Counted from the stretch's first letter, positions 9,307 through 17,728 are shown. The stretch: DNA of 64,000 nucleotides from Bacillota bacterium (GCA_023414355.1 JAEZOB010000038.1:5257-69256), one strand, 5' to 3'. Numbers and translations: made by a program. The notes: generated by a model from the sequence alone, not told the origin.

Positions 9307-9439
9307 AATTACCCCCGTCTGCATGTTTCATGCACTAAATATAGTTCGTTATCTTTTATCACTTTCATTATTTTACCATAGGATGACTTCTTTTTCAACA
9401 AAATGAACCTGAAAGCCTATCCATAAGTTATCCGTCAAA

Positions 9440-9508
9440 CTGTATATTTAATTCATAGGATGTCCTATGAATTAAATATACAGAGGGACAATGACGTGCG
9501 TCCCTCTG
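9440..9508 (-). promoter_or_regulatory. Double hairpin between livJ and livH
   Basis: Two adjoining inverted repeats. In transcript order the first is CAGAGGGAC...GTCCCTCTG (9500-9508 with 9481-9489, 10-base loop). The second is a perfect 21-bp stem (9463-9483 with 9440-9460) and a 2-base loop. The last three bases of the first stem (9481-9483) are the first three of the second, so the two cannot both form fully. No long U run follows. Its place after the binding-protein gene suggests a 3' stabiliser or partial attenuator that sets a livJ:livHMGF expression ratio. An interspersed palindromic repeat is the alternative. Confidence 0.6.
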
Positions 9509-9592
9509 TACATATTATTACACATACATCAAATCTTTATCAAACCTGTGATTGCTTCGATCCCAAGGTTTTAAGAACAAGTTCCATTACAA

Positions 9593-10744
9593 TTATTCAA
9601 CAGATACATATGCACCGTTCTGAATTACAACTGCTCTCGGAGCCTTATTCACTTCACCGGTTGCAGACCAGGTCATACCGGCACCGGTCAGACCATCCAC
9701 TGTAATCTGAGTCATAGCACCCTTAAGAGCATCACCCATATCGGATATGCTCATATCAGCCTTTACTCCGCCCTTTTCAATTGCTGCCTTAATGATATAG
9801 ATTGCATCATAAGCATCTGCTGCAAATTGGTTGGGAGTTTCACCGTATTTCTCTTTGTATGCAGCAACAAACTTAGCGGTAGCATCATCAGTTGCATCTG
9901 CTGCGAAAGGTGTTAATAACATAACGCCTTCTGCTAAAGCTGTGTCAAAGTTTTCTACACCAAGAATACCGTCAAGACCGTCACAACCGAAGAAAATCGG
10001 ATCATATCCAAGAGAAGCTGCCTGAGTTAAAATCAGAGTTGCTTCTGTATAATAGATCGGAAGGAATACAAGTTCTGCACCGGCATCTTTTGCTTTCTGA
10101 ATCTGTACGGAGAAATCAGATTTGCTGTCAGAGGTGAAAGCTTCAGCAGCTACGATTTCAAAATTCTGATTTCCAGCTTCCTGTGCAAACTTCTCGTAAA
10201 TACCGGAAGAATAAACATCAGAGCTGTCATAAATAACTGCTACTTTGGTTGCAAGTCCCTTACTGCCAATATACTGGGCAGATGCAATACCCTGATTAGG
10301 ATCGGTAAAGCAAACCTGGAATACGTTTCCGTTTGTAATAACATCTACGGAAGATGCGGAAGGAGTTAATTCAAACATATTATCATTAAAGGTCTCAGCT
10401 GCTACAGCCTTACAGGGAGTAGATGTAACTGTTCCCATAAGAATCTGCATACCCCAATCCTTTAAGGTATTATATGCATTGACAGACTTCTCAGCATCAT
10501 GCTCATCATCTTCAAATTTAAAAGCGATCTGCTTGCCGCTAATACCACCGGCTTTGTTGATCTCATCAACAGCTAATTCAGCTGCATTTTTAACACTCTG
10601 TCCATATACAGCTGCGCCACCGGTAACAGGACCGATTCCACCGATATAGAACTTGTCACTCTTAGCCGACCCACAAGCGGTCAAGCTAGCAACAGCCACA
10701 CTTGCTACTAAAAGCAGGCTAATTACTTTCTTCATCTTTCTCAT
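9593..10744 (-). CDS. livJ: Branched-chain amino-acid-binding lipoprotein LivJ
   Basis: A 383-residue extracellular substrate-binding protein of the type I periplasmic-binding fold. A lipoprotein signal peptide (KK near the start, a hydrophobic core, then LTACG with the lipobox Cys near residue 24) anchors it to the membrane. The mature start FYIGGIGPVTGGAAVYGQ and the AAELAVDEINKAGGI helix are characteristic of this family. GGGAGG precedes the ATG. It is the first gene of the liv operon, with a consensus promoter and twin palindromes upstream. The ligand is inferred as Leu, Ile and/or Val. Confidence 0.94.
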   Translation of the reverse strand: MRKMKKVISLLLVASVAVASLTACGSAKSDKFYIGGIGPVTGGAAVYGQSVKNAAELAVDEINKAGGISGKQIAFKFEDDEHDAEKSVNAYNTLKDWGMQILMGTVTSTPCKAVAAETFNDNMFELTPSASSVDVITNGNVFQVCFTDPNQGIASAQYIGSKGLATKVAVIYDSSDVYSSGIYEKFAQEAGNQNFEIVAAEAFTSDSKSDFSVQIQKAKDAGAELVFLPIYYTEATLILTQAASLGYDPIFFGCDGLDGILGVENFDTALAEGVMLLTPFAADATDDATAKFVAAYKEKYGETPNQFAADAYDAIYIIKAAIEKGGVKADMSISDMGDALKGAMTQITVDGLTGAGMTWSATGEVNKAPRAVVIQNGAYVSVE

Positions 10745-10853
10745 AAATTACCTCCCGTTAATTTGGATCCTCAGATCCTTTAATACAATAAGGCGTCCAG
10801 CGATAACAGAGACAAATGTCTGTCATGTACGAACGCCTTTATTCATGGTATCA

Positions 10854-10882
10854 ATAATAACCTCTAGAAAATGATTTGTCAA
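10854..10882 (-). promoter_or_regulatory. Sigma-A promoter of the liv operon
   Basis: On the minus strand TTGACA (10877-10882) and TATTAT (10854-10859) are separated by exactly 17 bases. Transcription should start near 10847 and give a leader of about 100 bases before livJ. The leader contains complementary segments AAGGCGT/ACGCCTT (10790-10796 and 10833-10839) that could fold. No T-box consensus is visible. Confidence 0.75.
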
Positions 10883-10891
10883 TATAATCTT

Positions 10892-10927
10892 TTAGCGCGC
10901 TAAAGTCCAATTTCATTAGCGCGCTAA
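10892..10927. promoter_or_regulatory. Tandem palindromic operators upstream of livJ
   Basis: The 12-bp palindrome TTAGCGCGCTAA occurs twice, at 10892-10903 and 10916-10927, 24 bp apart centre to centre and so on nearly the same face of the helix. The nearer copy is about 10 bp upstream of the -35 box. The arrangement is typical of a dimeric regulator binding cooperatively. The regulator gene is not obvious in this window. Confidence 0.65.
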
Positions 10928-10969
10928 AGTATGATAATTCCTTATTTTATAAGTATTTTTCTGTTATTT

Positions 10970-11257
10970 TTATGAAAGCTCTCCACCACATTTGTCACAA
11001 AATTCCAGACCCTCCAGAGTGATTCCTCCGCAATCAGGGCAGATAATTTTGGCGGGCAGGATTTCTCTCTCCACAACCTCATATTCTGCATCCGGATCCT
11101 CTTCTCTCTCATCCTCCGAAGAGTTTGAGTCGTCATCCACCTTCTCATCCTCAAGCTCAGGATCCTCATCTTCAAGTTCCTTCGGATGATGCATTTCCTT
11201 GAGGACTTCTTTCAGGCTTTCCTCTTTTCCGTGAATGAGTTTCTCAATCAAAGACAT
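10970..11257 (-). CDS. Acidic protein with C-terminal zinc ribbon
   Basis: A 95-residue protein. The N-terminal 30 residues are a basic/amphipathic helix (SLIEKLIHGKEESLKEVLK), the middle 35 are almost entirely Asp/Glu/Ser, and the C-terminus has a four-cysteine ribbon made of CPDCGG and CDKCGGE. I chose the ATG at 11257 because GAGGAG precedes it at 6 bases. The acidic block may mimic nucleic acid or bind a basic partner. It lies 37 bases downstream of clpX on the same strand and is probably co-transcribed, so it could be an adaptor or substrate of that AAA+ unfoldase; this is inference only. Confidence 0.7.
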   Translation of the reverse strand: MSLIEKLIHGKEESLKEVLKEMHHPKELEDEDPELEDEKVDDDSNSSEDEREEDPDAEYEVVEREILPAKIICPDCGGITLEGLEFCDKCGGELS

Positions 11258-11294
11258 AAATCTCCTCATTTCTGCGTTTTTATACCGCTAAAGT

Positions 11295-12740
11295 TTAATT
11301 ACCTGTTGCCAGAAGCTTCTGTTTGCCGACACCTCTCATTTCAATCACCGGTACTCCCTTACCTTCGATATAATCTCTGGTAATCATTACTCTTCCGATA
11401 TTCTCATCCTTAGGAATCTCATACATGATATCCAGCATAATATCCTCCAGGATGGCACGCAGCGCCCTGGCTCCGGTCTTCTTCTCCATCGCCTTTTCCG
11501 CAATTGCCTCCAGCGCATCCGGTGCAAATGTAAGATCCACCTCATCCATGGCCAACAGCTTCTGATACTGCTTTAATATCGCATTCTTGGGCTCCCTTAA
11601 TACCTGGATCAGCATATCCTTGGTTAAACCTTCCAGAGAGAACAGAATTGGAAGTCTACCGAGGAACTCCGGTATCATACCGTATTCTCTCATATCATCT
11701 AAGTTCACCTTCTGGAGAAGGTTAGGTTCCTCATCGTATTTATCCTTCAAATCAGCCTGAAAGCCCATCGAGGACTGCTTATTCAGTCTGGCCTTAATAA
11801 TCTTATCCAAATCCGGAAATGCTCCACCACAGATAAAAAGAATATTCTGTGTATTCACGGTGGTCAGCGGAACCATAGCATTCTTGGAGGAAGCACCGAC
11901 CGGCACCTCAACATTGCTTCCCTCCAAAAGCTTTAACAGTCCTTGCTGTACAGATTCACCACTGACATCTCGGCTGTTCGTATTGCGCTTCTTCGCTATC
12001 TTATCTATCTCGTCGATAAATACAATACCGCGCTCTGCCTTCTCTACGTCGTTACCTGCTGCCTGAAGAAGCTTTGAGATAACGCTCTCCACATCATCAC
12101 CGATATAACCGGCCTCCGTTAGGGAAGTTGCATCTGTGATTGCCAGCGGAACATTCAAGAGTCTTGCCAGAGTTTTCACCAGATAGGTCTTTCCGCTTCC
12201 GGTTGGTCCGATCATCAGCATATTGGATTTCTCGATTTCAACATCAGGCTCCGTCTGATTCCCAATTCTCTTGTAATGGTTATATACTCCTACCGAGATT
12301 ACCTTCTTGGCACGCTCCTGGCCGATGATGAATTCATCCAGTTTTGCTTTTATGATATGAGGTGAAGGTATGTTTCTCCGGTCAAATTTCTCCTGCTCCT
12401 GTTTTTCTTCTTCCGTCTTTTTCTTCTTCAGCTTCTGTGCGTTCGGAATATCAGTGGGTATTCCGGACAGGTTCAACATACTCGGATTAATTCCCATCAT
12501 TTGGAGATACGGATTATCCGGTTTGTTGATGGTATCAAAGGTCTTCTGCATACAGTCCGCACAGATACAAATCTGATTGGGAATATGAATCATCTTTCCC
12601 ACCTTGCTTTCAGGGCGTCTGCAAAGATAGCAGATCTCTTCATAATCTTCGTGGTCCTTCTGTTCCTCATTCTTCTTGTCGATATTCTCGTTATCCATGA
12701 GATTATCTATATTATTGTCATCAAACATATTATTGTTCAT
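11295..12740 (-). CDS. clpX: ClpX-type AAA+ unfoldase (divergent paralogue)
   Basis: A 481-residue ATP-dependent unfoldase, longer than canonical ClpX (about 420). A four-cysteine N-terminal zinc domain uses C37, C40, C60 and C63. A charged linker (about 100-125) follows. Walker A is GPTGSGKT (178-185), the pore loop is AGYIGDD (210-216), Walker B is FIDEIDK (241-247), and the C-terminal sensor 2 domain is present. The ClpP-docking IGF loop reads SMGF (324-327), and an extra stretch lies before it. No clpP or tig gene is adjacent, unlike the housekeeping clpX locus, so this may be a second ClpX. The start at 12740 has GGAGG. A short upstream ORF overlaps it. Confidence 0.87.
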   Translation of the reverse strand: MNNNMFDDNNIDNLMDNENIDKKNEEQKDHEDYEEICYLCRRPESKVGKMIHIPNQICICADCMQKTFDTINKPDNPYLQMMGINPSMLNLSGIPTDIPNAQKLKKKKTEEEKQEQEKFDRRNIPSPHIIKAKLDEFIIGQERAKKVISVGVYNHYKRIGNQTEPDVEIEKSNMLMIGPTGSGKTYLVKTLARLLNVPLAITDATSLTEAGYIGDDVESVISKLLQAAGNDVEKAERGIVFIDEIDKIAKKRNTNSRDVSGESVQQGLLKLLEGSNVEVPVGASSKNAMVPLTTVNTQNILFICGGAFPDLDKIIKARLNKQSSMGFQADLKDKYDEEPNLLQKVNLDDMREYGMIPEFLGRLPILFSLEGLTKDMLIQVLREPKNAILKQYQKLLAMDEVDLTFAPDALEAIAEKAMEKKTGARALRAILEDIMLDIMYEIPKDENIGRVMITRDYIEGKGVPVIEMRGVGKQKLLATGN

Positions 12741-12804
12741 TCTTTTCCTCCAATCCGCCGCCATACGGCGGCACTATCACAAGTGAAAATGATTTATCTT
12801 TCAC
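12730..12804 (-). CDS. Possible 24-codon upstream ORF overlapping the clpX start
   Basis: A GTG-initiated frame preceded by GGAGGAAAAGA, the same ribosome-site sequence that precedes clpX itself. It runs 24 codons and ends with a TAA that overlaps the clpX ATG region by 11 bases. The middle contains a PPYGGG segment, and its own DNA forms a GCCGCC/GGCGGC hairpin (12757-12772) just in front of the clpX ribosome site. Translation of this ORF could unfold the hairpin and couple to clpX. It may instead be non-coding leader. Confidence 0.4.
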   Translation of the reverse strand: MKDKSFSLVIVPPYGGGLEEKNEQ

Positions 12805-12926
12805 TCTTTTCCTCCGCTTGATCAGATGCCGACGGCTTCTACATCGGCAGATTATATAGTAAATGCTGCTGCCTTTATACCGGCATCAGCGACCGCATCC
12901 GGGGTTATGTAACAGTATGATTCATT

Positions 12927-12955
12927 ATTATAGCCTATCCTCTCCTGTCACACAA
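12927..12955 (-). promoter_or_regulatory. Sigma-A promoter of clpX
   Basis: Minus-strand TTGTGT (12950-12955), a 17-base spacer and TATAAT (12927-12932). It predicts a leader of about 180 bases that holds the short upstream ORF and the GC-rich hairpin. No CtsR heptad repeat is recognisable. Apart from the structures listed here I see nothing else in the 466-base gap between clpX and htrA. Confidence 0.6.
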
Positions 12956-13091
12956 TACTTGTTTCTTTAAGCTTTTATTAATATTCGATAAAAATTGATC
13001 TCCTTTTCTACAGTCTGTCCGATTGAATTCTGTCAATTGATCACTCCATCTTTCGGAGAGAAGCCTTTACCTATTATAATAGGAAGAAGTA

Positions 13092-13122
13092 GGAAAATGT
13101 TTTGCATTAAAAAACATTTTCC
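13092..13122. repeat. AT-rich 12-bp inverted repeat between htrA and clpX
   Basis: GGAAAATGTTTT at 13092-13103 pairs perfectly with AAAACATTTTCC at 13111-13122, with a 7-base loop. It lies past the htrA end and upstream of the clpX promoter. It could be a second transcription-stop hairpin or a regulator site. Confidence 0.45.
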
Positions 13123-13155
13123 GAAATATGAACCACTAAATTTCTTCCCAAAATA

Positions 13156-13192
13156 TTAGCCGGCTCTGAGCAATCATGCCAGTGCCGGCTAA
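13156..13192 (-). terminator. Likely terminator of htrA
   Basis: TTAGCCGGC and GCCGGCTAA (13156-13164 and 13184-13192) form a perfect 9-bp stem 15 bases past the htrA stop. The following T stretch is broken (TATTTTGGG), so termination may be incomplete. Confidence 0.5.
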
Positions 13193-13206
13193 AGAAAAGC
13201 TGTGTT

Positions 13207-14850
13207 TTATTTTTTTTCTTCAGAAGCCTTTAGGTTCGGATTCTGTCCAAGTTTCACCTTAACCGTGCTCTCCTTGTATTCTCCTGAGGATTTGCGCATA
13301 TAGGTAACTGTAACCTCTGTTCCTACACGTTTACTGGTAACATAATCCCTGAGCTGGGAGATGGAAGTAACCTCGACCTTATCCACCTTTGTGATGATAT
13401 CATTTGCCAATAAGCCAGCCCTCTCGGCAGCACCACCCTCGGCAACTTCGCTGATGAATACACCAATGGGCATATTATAGAACTTCGCCACGTCCTCAGT
13501 GACATCCGTTCCGCCAATTCCCAAGTAACCCTGATCCTTCTCCGCAAGGATTTCGCGAGTCATAAGTTCATTAATAATTGAGGTGGCTTTGGAAATCGGT
13601 ATTGCATAGCCGATACCCTCAACCTCTGTTGAAGCATACTTCACTGTATTGATACCGATTACTTCTCCGTTTGAATTGAGTAGAGCACCACCACTGTTCC
13701 CAGGGTTGATTGCCGCATCTGTCTGAAGAAGAACCATGGTCTTACTTCCGTTATAAGCATCGGATACCTCAACCTCACGGTCCTTCGCACTGATGTAACC
13801 GACCGTGACTGACTGTCCGTAGCCCAGAGCATTTCCGATGGCGACTGCTATTTCGCCAACCTTGACCTGGTCAGAATTACCAAGTTTTGCAAGGGAGATT
13901 TTATCCAGAGTTGACTGCTTGATTGTGGAGAGATCAATCGATATGACAGCCAGATCTGCGGTAGCATCCGTACCCTTAATCACTGCCTCTGCCTGCTCTC
14001 CGTCGATAAAGGTAACCTTTATTTTATTCGCACCTTCCACCACATGATTATTGGTTGCGATTAAGAGCTCTTTTTCCGTCTTGTTTACGATAAAGCCGGA
14101 ACCGCTGCCTTCCATCTCCTGGCTATATTCCTGACCAAACCAATCCGAGGTCTGCGTTACAGTGCAGTTTATGGATACGATGGATGGCATTGTCTTATCT
14201 AGGATACCGCTGATCTCTGAACGATCCTTTGTCGTAACTGTTCCCTGAGAGGTATAACCGATCTGATATGCAGTATCGGAAGCTGCATTGTCTGCAATTT
14301 CACTGAGAATAGCCGGAGAATTCGGATTTATCACTCTGACCAGCTGCTGGACACCCACAAAAGCAAGAGCTGCTATCGCACCGAAGCACAAAGCCTTTCC
14401 AATCAATTTCATTACTCTGCCGCCCGCACTGCTTTCCTTCTTTTTCTTTGCTTTTTGTGTTGTGGTCTGATAGACATTGCTTCCTCCATAACCGAAAGCC
14501 CCCTGTCCCTGAGTATAATTCCCGTAAGGATTATTGTTCATGTTAGAATATTGATGATTAGGACCTCCATAATTTGGGGTATTATAATAATATTGATTAT
14601 TCTGATAAGGATTGCCATAATCCCTCTGAGGATTTTGACCATTGTTGTTATTGGGCATTTGTTCAGCCCAGAAGCTGTATTCCGGAATTTTATTATAAGG
14701 ATTCTGATTAATGTTAGGCTGATTCATGTTTTGCTGATTATTCGAATTATTACTGGTATAACTATTGTTGTTATTATAGTTACTATTGTTATTCATGTTT
14801 AAAGCATCATTATTTTCCTGGTTTCGATTGTTGTTATCAAACTCTGCCAT
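13207..14850 (-). CDS. htrA: HtrA/DegP-type membrane serine protease (S1C) with PDZ domain
   Basis: A 547-residue surface quality-control protease. Residues 1-130 are an Asn/Gln/Tyr/Pro/Gly-rich cytoplasmic tail, followed by a Lys-rich stretch, one membrane anchor (about 150-172), a trypsin-like domain and one PDZ domain (about 440-530). The triad is His269 (TNNHVV), Asp299 (TADLAVI) and Ser386 (NPGNSGGAL). A GAAAGGAG ribosome site supports the start. Its tail is unusually long for HtrA. The gene has a structured leader of about 190 bases and is divergent from the surface-polymer genes at 15.2 kb. Confidence 0.93.
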   Translation of the reverse strand: MAEFDNNNRNQENNDALNMNNNSNYNNNNSYTSNNSNNQQNMNQPNINQNPYNKIPEYSFWAEQMPNNNNGQNPQRDYGNPYQNNQYYYNTPNYGGPNHQYSNMNNNPYGNYTQGQGAFGYGGSNVYQTTTQKAKKKKESSAGGRVMKLIGKALCFGAIAALAFVGVQQLVRVINPNSPAILSEIADNAASDTAYQIGYTSQGTVTTKDRSEISGILDKTMPSIVSINCTVTQTSDWFGQEYSQEMEGSGSGFIVNKTEKELLIATNNHVVEGANKIKVTFIDGEQAEAVIKGTDATADLAVISIDLSTIKQSTLDKISLAKLGNSDQVKVGEIAVAIGNALGYGQSVTVGYISAKDREVEVSDAYNGSKTMVLLQTDAAINPGNSGGALLNSNGEVIGINTVKYASTEVEGIGYAIPISKATSIINELMTREILAEKDQGYLGIGGTDVTEDVAKFYNMPIGVFISEVAEGGAAERAGLLANDIITKVDKVEVTSISQLRDYVTSKRVGTEVTVTYMRKSSGEYKESTVKVKLGQNPNLKASEEKK

Positions 14851-14918
14851 ATGAATTCTCCTTTCAACAGAAATAGTGATTCTTGATCAAATTTTATGTG
14901 GTTAGTCCGACAAAAGAT

Positions 14919-15024
14919 CCGGCTGATATAATCAACCGGATAGCTTGCATAAGAAAGTCTCTGGAAAGACGCCTTTCCGAGGACTTTCTTATGTAAGCTT
15001 ATCATGTCACCTTCGGTGTCATGA
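14919..15024 (-). ncRNA. Structured leader with three hairpins upstream of htrA
   Basis: In transcript order the leader holds: a near-palindrome of TCATG...CATGA arms with a tight loop (15002-15024); a long hairpin (14942-14999) whose outer arm pairs 18 bases with one G-U and whose inner arm is GGAAAG/CTTTCC; and CCGGTTGAT-tat-ATCAGCCGG (14919-14939), followed on the minus strand by ATCTTTTG. A -10 box TATAAT lies at 15047-15052 on the minus strand, so all three would be in the htrA 5' leader. The last one resembles an attenuator. It matches no riboswitch class I can recognise. Confidence 0.45.
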
Positions 15025-15147
15025 CCTTTTGTCCTCTTAAAACTCTATTATATAGTTTATCAGCACATTGTGTACAGTTTGTGAAAAAACTGCGAAATAA
15101 TCTTTAAATTGTCAGCGCTTTGTAAAACATTCTTAAGAAAAATTTTG

Positions 15148-15176
15148 TTGTTGAAATCTGCACAATCATGTATTAT
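15148..15176 (+). promoter_or_regulatory. Sigma-A promoter of the sugar-phosphate transferase gene
   Basis: TTGTTG (15148-15153), a 17-base spacer and TATTAT (15171-15176) on the plus strand, about 66 bases upstream of the coding start at 15243. Confidence 0.55.
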
Positions 15177-15242
15177 AGTAGAGAAGTTAATCAAAAGTAA
15201 ACGTGACTATTCATAGTAAAATTATATAAAGTAGGTGTCGAT

Positions 15243-16664
15243 ATGATTAAAGATAATCAAAAAATGTTTAACAGAGTTCATGTTCTTATGGATGCCTGTA
15301 TTATCGTTATTGCTTACCTTCTAACCTATTATCTTCGATTTTATAGTCCTTTGACCTATCTTTCCAGGTTTCGGGTAGAACCGCGGACCTTCTATCCCCT
15401 CGGGATCTATGCTCAAAGCCTGATATTTTTAGTGCCTTTATACTTATTTATATATTATTTTGCTCATCTTTATACTCCTAAGAGAGGAAAACGAAGATGG
15501 ATCGAGATCTTTAATATCGTCCTCGCCAATACCTTCGGTATCGCATTCTTCTTCTCCTACCTGTATATTACGAAAGAATTTAATATTTCACGATATTTTC
15601 TTGGTTTATTCTATTGCCTGAATATCCTTCTCAGCATTGTAGCAAGAATGTCTCTTGCACAAGCCTTAAGAGTTGCAAGGCGTAAGGGATATAATCTGAA
15701 GCATGTACTTATGGTGGGCTACGGACACGCAGCCGAGGCGTATATAGACAGGATCTTTGCCAATCCTCAGTGGGGCTATTACATTCATGGAATTCTGGAT
15801 GATAACATTGAAGTCGGAACCATGTATAAGAAGGTTCCTGTCATTGGAAGCATTTCCCACCTGGAATCCTTCTTGTCAAAGATGACGCTGGACGAAATTG
15901 CAATCACCTTAAGCGTCAATGAATATGAAAAGCTGGAGGACATCGTAGCCATCTGTGAAAAGTCCGGTGTCCACACCAAATTTGTCCCTGACTACTATAG
16001 CTTCATTCCGACTACACCTTATACCGAAGATTTATTCGGACTTCCGGTAATTAATATAAGAAATGTCCCCCTCAGTAATACCTACAACCGTATCGTCAAA
16101 AGGCTTGTGGATATCGCAGGTGCAAGCTTTGCATTACTGCTTTTCTCAATACCGATGCTGCTCGTTGCTGCGATTATTAAGATTACCTCACCCGGCCCGG
16201 TCATTTTCACCCAGGTCCGGATCGGCAAGCACAACAAACAGTTTAAGATGTATAAATTCCGTTCCATGGAAATCCAGCGTGACCATGATGAAAAGAAAGC
16301 CTGGACAACCAAAAATGATCCCCGTGTTACCGGAATAGGTAAATTCATCCGCAAAACCAGCATTGATGAATTCCCTCAGTTCTTCAATGTGCTGAAGGGA
16401 GACATGAGTCTGGTCGGGCCAAGACCGGAACGACCATTTTTCGTGGACAAGTTCAAGGAGGAAATTCCCCGCTACATGATTAAGCACCAAGTATCTCCGG
16501 GTCTCACCGGTTGGGCGCAGATTAACGGTTACCGCGGAGACACCTCAATTCGCAAGCGAATCGACCACGACCTCTACTATATTGAAAATTGGACCTTAGG
16601 GCTTGATTTTAAAATTATGTTTTTAACAATATTCAAAGGTTTCATTAATAAGAATGCATATTAA
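15243..16664 (+). CDS. Exopolysaccharide polyprenyl glycosylphosphotransferase (WcaJ/CpsE type)
   Basis: A 473-residue initiating transferase that moves a hexose-1-phosphate from a UDP-sugar to undecaprenyl phosphate, starting a surface polysaccharide repeat. The N-terminal half has four to five membrane segments (within about residues 10-140), then a Rossmann-like CoA-binding-type domain (VLMVGYGHAAE). The C-terminal half is the bacterial sugar-transferase domain: KRLVDIAGA, the GPVIFTQVRIG block, MYKFRSM, the DEFPQFFNVLKGDMSLVGPRPE catalytic block split here as DEFPQ and VGPRPE, and PGLTGWAQINGYRG. The exact sugar is not predictable. It is followed by an LCP ligase gene 47 bases downstream. 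Confidence 0.9.
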   Translation: MIKDNQKMFNRVHVLMDACIIVIAYLLTYYLRFYSPLTYLSRFRVEPRTFYPLGIYAQSLIFLVPLYLFIYYFAHLYTPKRGKRRWIEIFNIVLANTFGIAFFFSYLYITKEFNISRYFLGLFYCLNILLSIVARMSLAQALRVARRKGYNLKHVLMVGYGHAAEAYIDRIFANPQWGYYIHGILDDNIEVGTMYKKVPVIGSISHLESFLSKMTLDEIAITLSVNEYEKLEDIVAICEKSGVHTKFVPDYYSFIPTTPYTEDLFGLPVINIRNVPLSNTYNRIVKRLVDIAGASFALLLFSIPMLLVAAIIKITSPGPVIFTQVRIGKHNKQFKMYKFRSMEIQRDHDEKKAWTTKNDPRVTGIGKFIRKTSIDEFPQFFNVLKGDMSLVGPRPERPFFVDKFKEEIPRYMIKHQVSPGLTGWAQINGYRGDTSIRKRIDHDLYYIENWTLGLDFKIMFLTIFKGFINKNAY

Positions 16665-16711
16665 GCTTATTGATCTGATAAACCGGAAAGGCAAGGTAAA
16701 AAGACAAAACA

Positions 16712-17728
16712 ATGGCACAAGAAGAAAAGAAAAAGAAGAAAAGTAAACTAGTGATCATTCTGGTCGTAGAAATTTTAATTATACTGCTTATTTTCATAGG
16801 TGTTTTCATAAACGACAAAATGACCAAAATCCAGTTCAACAACAGTGATGATGCAAGCATACAGACAAATGCTGAGGTAGAACTGAAGGGCTATCGTAAT
16901 ATCGCATTATTTGGTGTTGATTCAAGAGAAAATGCTCTGGAGAAAAGCACCCACAGCGATACCATCATCGTAGCAAGCATCAATAACAAGACAAAGGATG
17001 TAAAGCTTGCCTCCATCTACCGTGATACCTATGTTAATATTCCCGGTGAGGAATACACTAAAATCAACGCGGCATACTTCAAGGGCGGTTATTCACTGGC
17101 ACTCAGCACCATCAACACCAACTTTGATTTGGATGTCAAAGAATTCATCACCGTTAATTTTGATTCTATCGTAAAATCAATCGATATGCTCGGCGGTATC
17201 GAACTGGATATTACCAATAGCGAATTGAAATACTTAAACGGTTATGTAAGATCCTTAAATAAAATCAACGGAACCAATGTTCCAGGCCTCAAATCAGCCG
17301 GAACCCAGCTGGTCAACGGTACACAGGCAACCGCTTATGCAAGAATTCGATATACCAAGGGCGGTGATTTCAAACGTGCAGAACGTCAAAGAATCGTGGT
17401 TACCAAGATGTTTGAGAAAATCAAGAAAGCCGACCTGGCTACCACCAACAAAATCATTGATGAAATGCTTCCTCAGGTATATACAAACCTGTCCACAGGC
17501 GATATCCTTTCTCTGGCAAAGGATGTGCTCTCCTATAACATCGTGGACAATACCGGTTTCCCGTTTGAAAAGGATGCACATACATATAAAAAGGTATCCT
17601 ATGTATTCCCGATTGATTTGTCAGCGAATGTAACAAAGCTGCATGAATTCCTGTTCAATGAGACCGGTTATGTACCCAGCACTAAGGTTCAGGAGTATTC
17701 CTCCTATATCGAAGGAATCAGACAGTAG
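16712..17728 (+). CDS. LytR-CpsA-Psr (LCP) family wall-polymer ligase
   Basis: A 338-residue LCP protein that attaches undecaprenyl-linked glycopolymers such as teichoic acid or capsule to peptidoglycan. A short Lys-rich cytoplasmic tail and a single membrane anchor (about residues 12-34) precede an extracellular LCP domain. Conserved charged residues are visible in FGVDSRE, STHSDTIIVAS, SIYRDTYV and RYTKGGDFKRAERQR, the pyrophosphate-lipid-binding set. The ribosome site is weak. It is co-oriented with the initiating transferase and followed by a strong terminator. It may serve either the polysaccharide or the teichoic-acid genes on the other strand. Confidence 0.92.
   Translation: MAQEEKKKKKSKLVIILVVEILIILLIFIGVFINDKMTKIQFNNSDDASIQTNAEVELKGYRNIALFGVDSRENALEKSTHSDTIIVASINNKTKDVKLASIYRDTYVNIPGEEYTKINAAYFKGGYSLALSTINTNFDLDVKEFITVNFDSIVKSIDMLGGIELDITNSELKYLNGYVRSLNKINGTNVPGLKSAGTQLVNGTQATAYARIRYTKGGDFKRAERQRIVVTKMFEKIKKADLATTNKIIDEMLPQVYTNLSTGDILSLAKDVLSYNIVDNTGFPFEKDAHTYKKVSYVFPIDLSANVTKLHEFLFNETGYVPSTKVQEYSSYIEGIRQ

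Noticed and set aside
11186..11383. Ser-rich and other plus-strand frames opposite the acidic protein and clpX
   Set aside because: They are antisense reflections of real genes; the Ser runs simply mirror Asp/Glu codons.
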